DNA of 64,000 nt from Piscinibacter sp. (GTDB lineage: Bacteria > Pseudomonadota > Gammaproteobacteria > Burkholderiales > Burkholderiaceae_C), in the NCBI GenBank assembly GCA_017983795.1, contig JAGOAS010000001.1, positions 248,001 to 312,000 on the forward strand. Reading direction: 5' to 3'. The stretch's first letter is position 1, and each line of letters opens with the position of its first letter. Under the pieces are notes generated by a model. That model ran no database searches, was not told where the DNA came from, and saw only the letters and a list, made by a program, of their open reading frames with translations. Position numbers and translations under genes: made by a program. Below are positions 62,293 to 64,000 of the stretch, in pieces.

Positions 62293-64000
62293 ATGAGCGC
62301 TTCCGCACTGATGTCGCTGGGCGTGCGCGCGATGAGCGCGAACTACGCCGCCCTGCAGGCCACCGGCCACAACATCTCCAACGCCAACACCGAGGGCTAC
62401 TCGCGCCAGAGCGTGGTGCTCGAGACCAACGGCGGCCAGTTCACCGGCGCCGGCTTCTTCGGCAAGGGCGTCAACGTCGCCACGGTGCAGCGCGAGCACA
62501 GCGACTTCCTCACCCGCGAGGCGTCCACCACCAAGGCCATCGCCGCGGCCGACGAGGCGCGCAGCAGCCAGCTGCAGCAGTTGGAGAAGGTATTCCCGCT
62601 CGGCGAGGACGGCATCGGCTACGCCGCCACCTCGATGTTCAACGCGCTGGTCGACGTGGCCAACAAGCCCGCCGACACCTCGGCGCGCCAGGTGGTGCTG
62701 GCGCGCGCCGGCGAGTTCGCCACGCGCGTGAAGACCGCCGGCGAGCAGCTCGACACGCTGCAGCAGGGCGTCACCGAGGAGCTCAAGGCCAGCATCACGC
62801 AGGTGAACATGCTGGCCGGCCGCGTCGCGGAGCTGAACCAGAAGATCGCTGCGGTGAAGGGCTCGGGCCAGTCGCACAACGACCTGCTCGACCAGCGCGA
62901 CCAGACCATCAGCGAGATCAGCCGCTACGTGCAGGTCACCACCATGGAGGCGGGCGACGGCAGCATGAGCGTGTTCATCGGCGGCGGCCAGAAGCTGGTG
63001 CTGGGCAACCAGGCGACCAGGCTGGTGGCGGTGGCCGATGCCTACGACCCCTCGCGCCTGCAGCTCGGCGTGAACGATTCCGGCGCGGTGCGCGAGATGC
63101 CGCAGGAGCTGGTGACCGGCGGCTCGATCGCCGGGCTGCTGCGCTTCCAGAACGACGACCTGGTCAGCGCGCGCAACCAGCTCGGCCAGATCGCGGCGGC
63201 CGTGGCCGGCAGCGTCAACCGGCAGCAGGCGCTCGGCCTGGACGGCAGCCAGCCGCCGGCCAGCGGCGCGCCGCTGCTGACCGTCGGCGCGCCGCAGGTG
63301 CTGCCGGCATCGAGCAACACGGGCGGCGCCACCGTGTCGATCAGCGTCAGCAATCCGACCGAGCTTCAGGCGAGCGACTACGAACTGGTGCGCGACCCGG
63401 CGCTGCCGGCCGGCAGCTACACGCTGACGCGCCTGTCCGACGGCAACTCGCAGACGGTGACCGACGGCGCCATCGTCGACGGCTTCCAGATCAGCATCGG
63501 CGCGACGGCGCCGGCCGCCAACGACCGCTTCCTGCTGCAGCCGGTGTCGGCGGCATCGCGCAACGCCACGCTGGCGCTGGAGAACACGCGCGGCCTCGCG
63601 GCGGCCTCGCCGGTGGCGGCCACCTTCGACGTCGACAACATCGGCACCGCCTCGGTGGCCGCGCTGAGCGCGACGGCGGTGAACGCCGCGGCCGCGCCGC
63701 TGACCGCCACGATCACCTTCACCAACGACAGCGGCGCCTACAACTGGGAGCTGCGCGATGCCAGCAACGCGCTGGTGCGCAGCGGCACCGGCACCTGGAG
63801 CGCCGGCCAGGCGATCCGCAGCGACGCCTGGGCGCCCGCGACGCCGGCGCAGCGCTACGACTGGTCGCTCGATCTGTCGGGCGTGCCGCGCAGCGGCGAC
63901 GTGCTGACGGTGGGCAACACGCCCTTCCCGGCCTCGGACAACGGCAACGCGAAGGCCATGATGGCGCTGCGCGATGCCGGCCTGGTCGGCCAGAGCACGC
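62293..64000 (+). CDS. flgK: Flagellar hook-associated protein 1 FlgK (3' end outside window)
   Basis: The first 569 codons of FlgK: SLGVRAMSANYAALQATGHN, ISNANTEGYSRQSVVLETNG, GVNVATVQREHSDFLTRE, LLDQRDQTISEISRYVQVTT. It forms the hook-filament junction. Starts 14 bp after flgJ. It continues past the window edge without a stop; the variable central domain is visible. Confidence 0.95.
   Translation, partial: MSASALMSLGVRAMSANYAALQATGHNISNANTEGYSRQSVVLETNGGQFTGAGFFGKGVNVATVQREHSDFLTREASTTKAIAAADEARSSQLQQLEKVFPLGEDGIGYAATSMFNALVDVANKPADTSARQVVLARAGEFATRVKTAGEQLDTLQQGVTEELKASITQVNMLAGRVAELNQKIAAVKGSGQSHNDLLDQRDQTISEISRYVQVTTMEAGDGSMSVFIGGGQKLVLGNQATRLVAVADAYDPSRLQLGVNDSGAVREMPQELVTGGSIAGLLRFQNDDLVSARNQLGQIAAAVAGSVNRQQALGLDGSQPPASGAPLLTVGAPQVLPASSNTGGATVSISVSNPTELQASDYELVRDPALPAGSYTLTRLSDGNSQTVTDGAIVDGFQISIGATAPAANDRFLLQPVSAASRNATLALENTRGLAAASPVAATFDVDNIGTASVAALSATAVNAAAAPLTATITFTNDSGAYNWELRDASNALVRSGTGTWSAGQAIRSDAWAPATPAQRYDWSLDLSGVPRSGDVLTVGNTPFPASDNGNAKAMMALRDAGLVGQST

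Overview
The window looks like a chromosomal segment of a G+C-rich betaproteobacterium, most likely Burkholderiales. The evidence is the fdh operon type, the dual-domain FlgJ, the flagellar gene order and the strong G/C third-position bias of the flanks. No tRNA, rRNA or CRISPR array was seen.

Left flank (1-14.75 kb). A partial sensor kinase and an AAA+/Fis response regulator on the minus strand diverge from a complete respiratory formate dehydrogenase operon: a small TAT-signal protein, the catalytic FdhA with Cys in place of selenocysteine, the Fe-S subunit, a small lipoprotein, the cytochrome b subunit, a small periplasmic protein and FdhD. Two copies of a 13-bp operator-like sequence lie in the shared promoter region. 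Housekeeping genes follow: an Mpo1-like protein, dcd, a zinc metallopeptidase, a two-TM protein, lldD and a LysR regulator. The lysR start codon overlaps the stop codon of a dinB gene (DNA polymerase IV), and that dinB is broken.

Island (about 14.75-53.07 kb). A 38-kb element of visibly lower G+C splits dinB just after the catalytic Ile-Asp-Glu codons. The C-terminal part of dinB is at 13.9-14.75 kb and the N-terminal part at 53.06-53.46 kb. The element is bounded by an 8-bp direct repeat (GATCTCGT) with inverted ATGGT/ACCAT just inside. It carries an intact, diverged dinB immediately inside its left end, in the orientation of the broken gene, so it appears to restore the function it destroys.

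Island cargo, left to right: an M23 peptidase lipoprotein; an IS3 remnant; a signalling cluster (secreted Ig/TSP3/dockerin-like protein, TPR Ser/Thr kinase, ECF-like sigma factor, small membrane protein); a divergent operon (LuxI-like acyltransferase fused to a cyclic-nucleotide-binding fold, an ICMT-like methyltransferase, a secreted Cys-rich protein); a PIN/XRE pair and orphan antitoxin-like genes; IS66 and GDCC-type pseudogenes; and a long minus-strand defence block. The defence block holds a NACHT-like NTPase with a NYN nuclease, an RloC/PrrC-like ABC ATPase with a CxxC hook, and type I hsdS, hsdM and hsdR. Upstream of it is the mobility operon: three consecutive tyrosine recombinases, two small coiled-coil proteins and a RecD2-like helicase. 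A repeat-rich operator-like site lies directly in front of the first recombinase.

Right flank (53.07-64 kb). The dinB 5' fragment, then flgN, flgM (with a near-consensus sigma-28 promoter) and flgA on the minus strand, and the divergent flagellar operon flgBCDEFGHIJK, with flgK cut by the window edge.

Best candidates for undescribed biology are the NYN-NACHT pair, the acyltransferase-cNBD/ICMT operon facing the ECF-kinase cluster, and the dinB-targeting, dinB-carrying recombinase-trio island.
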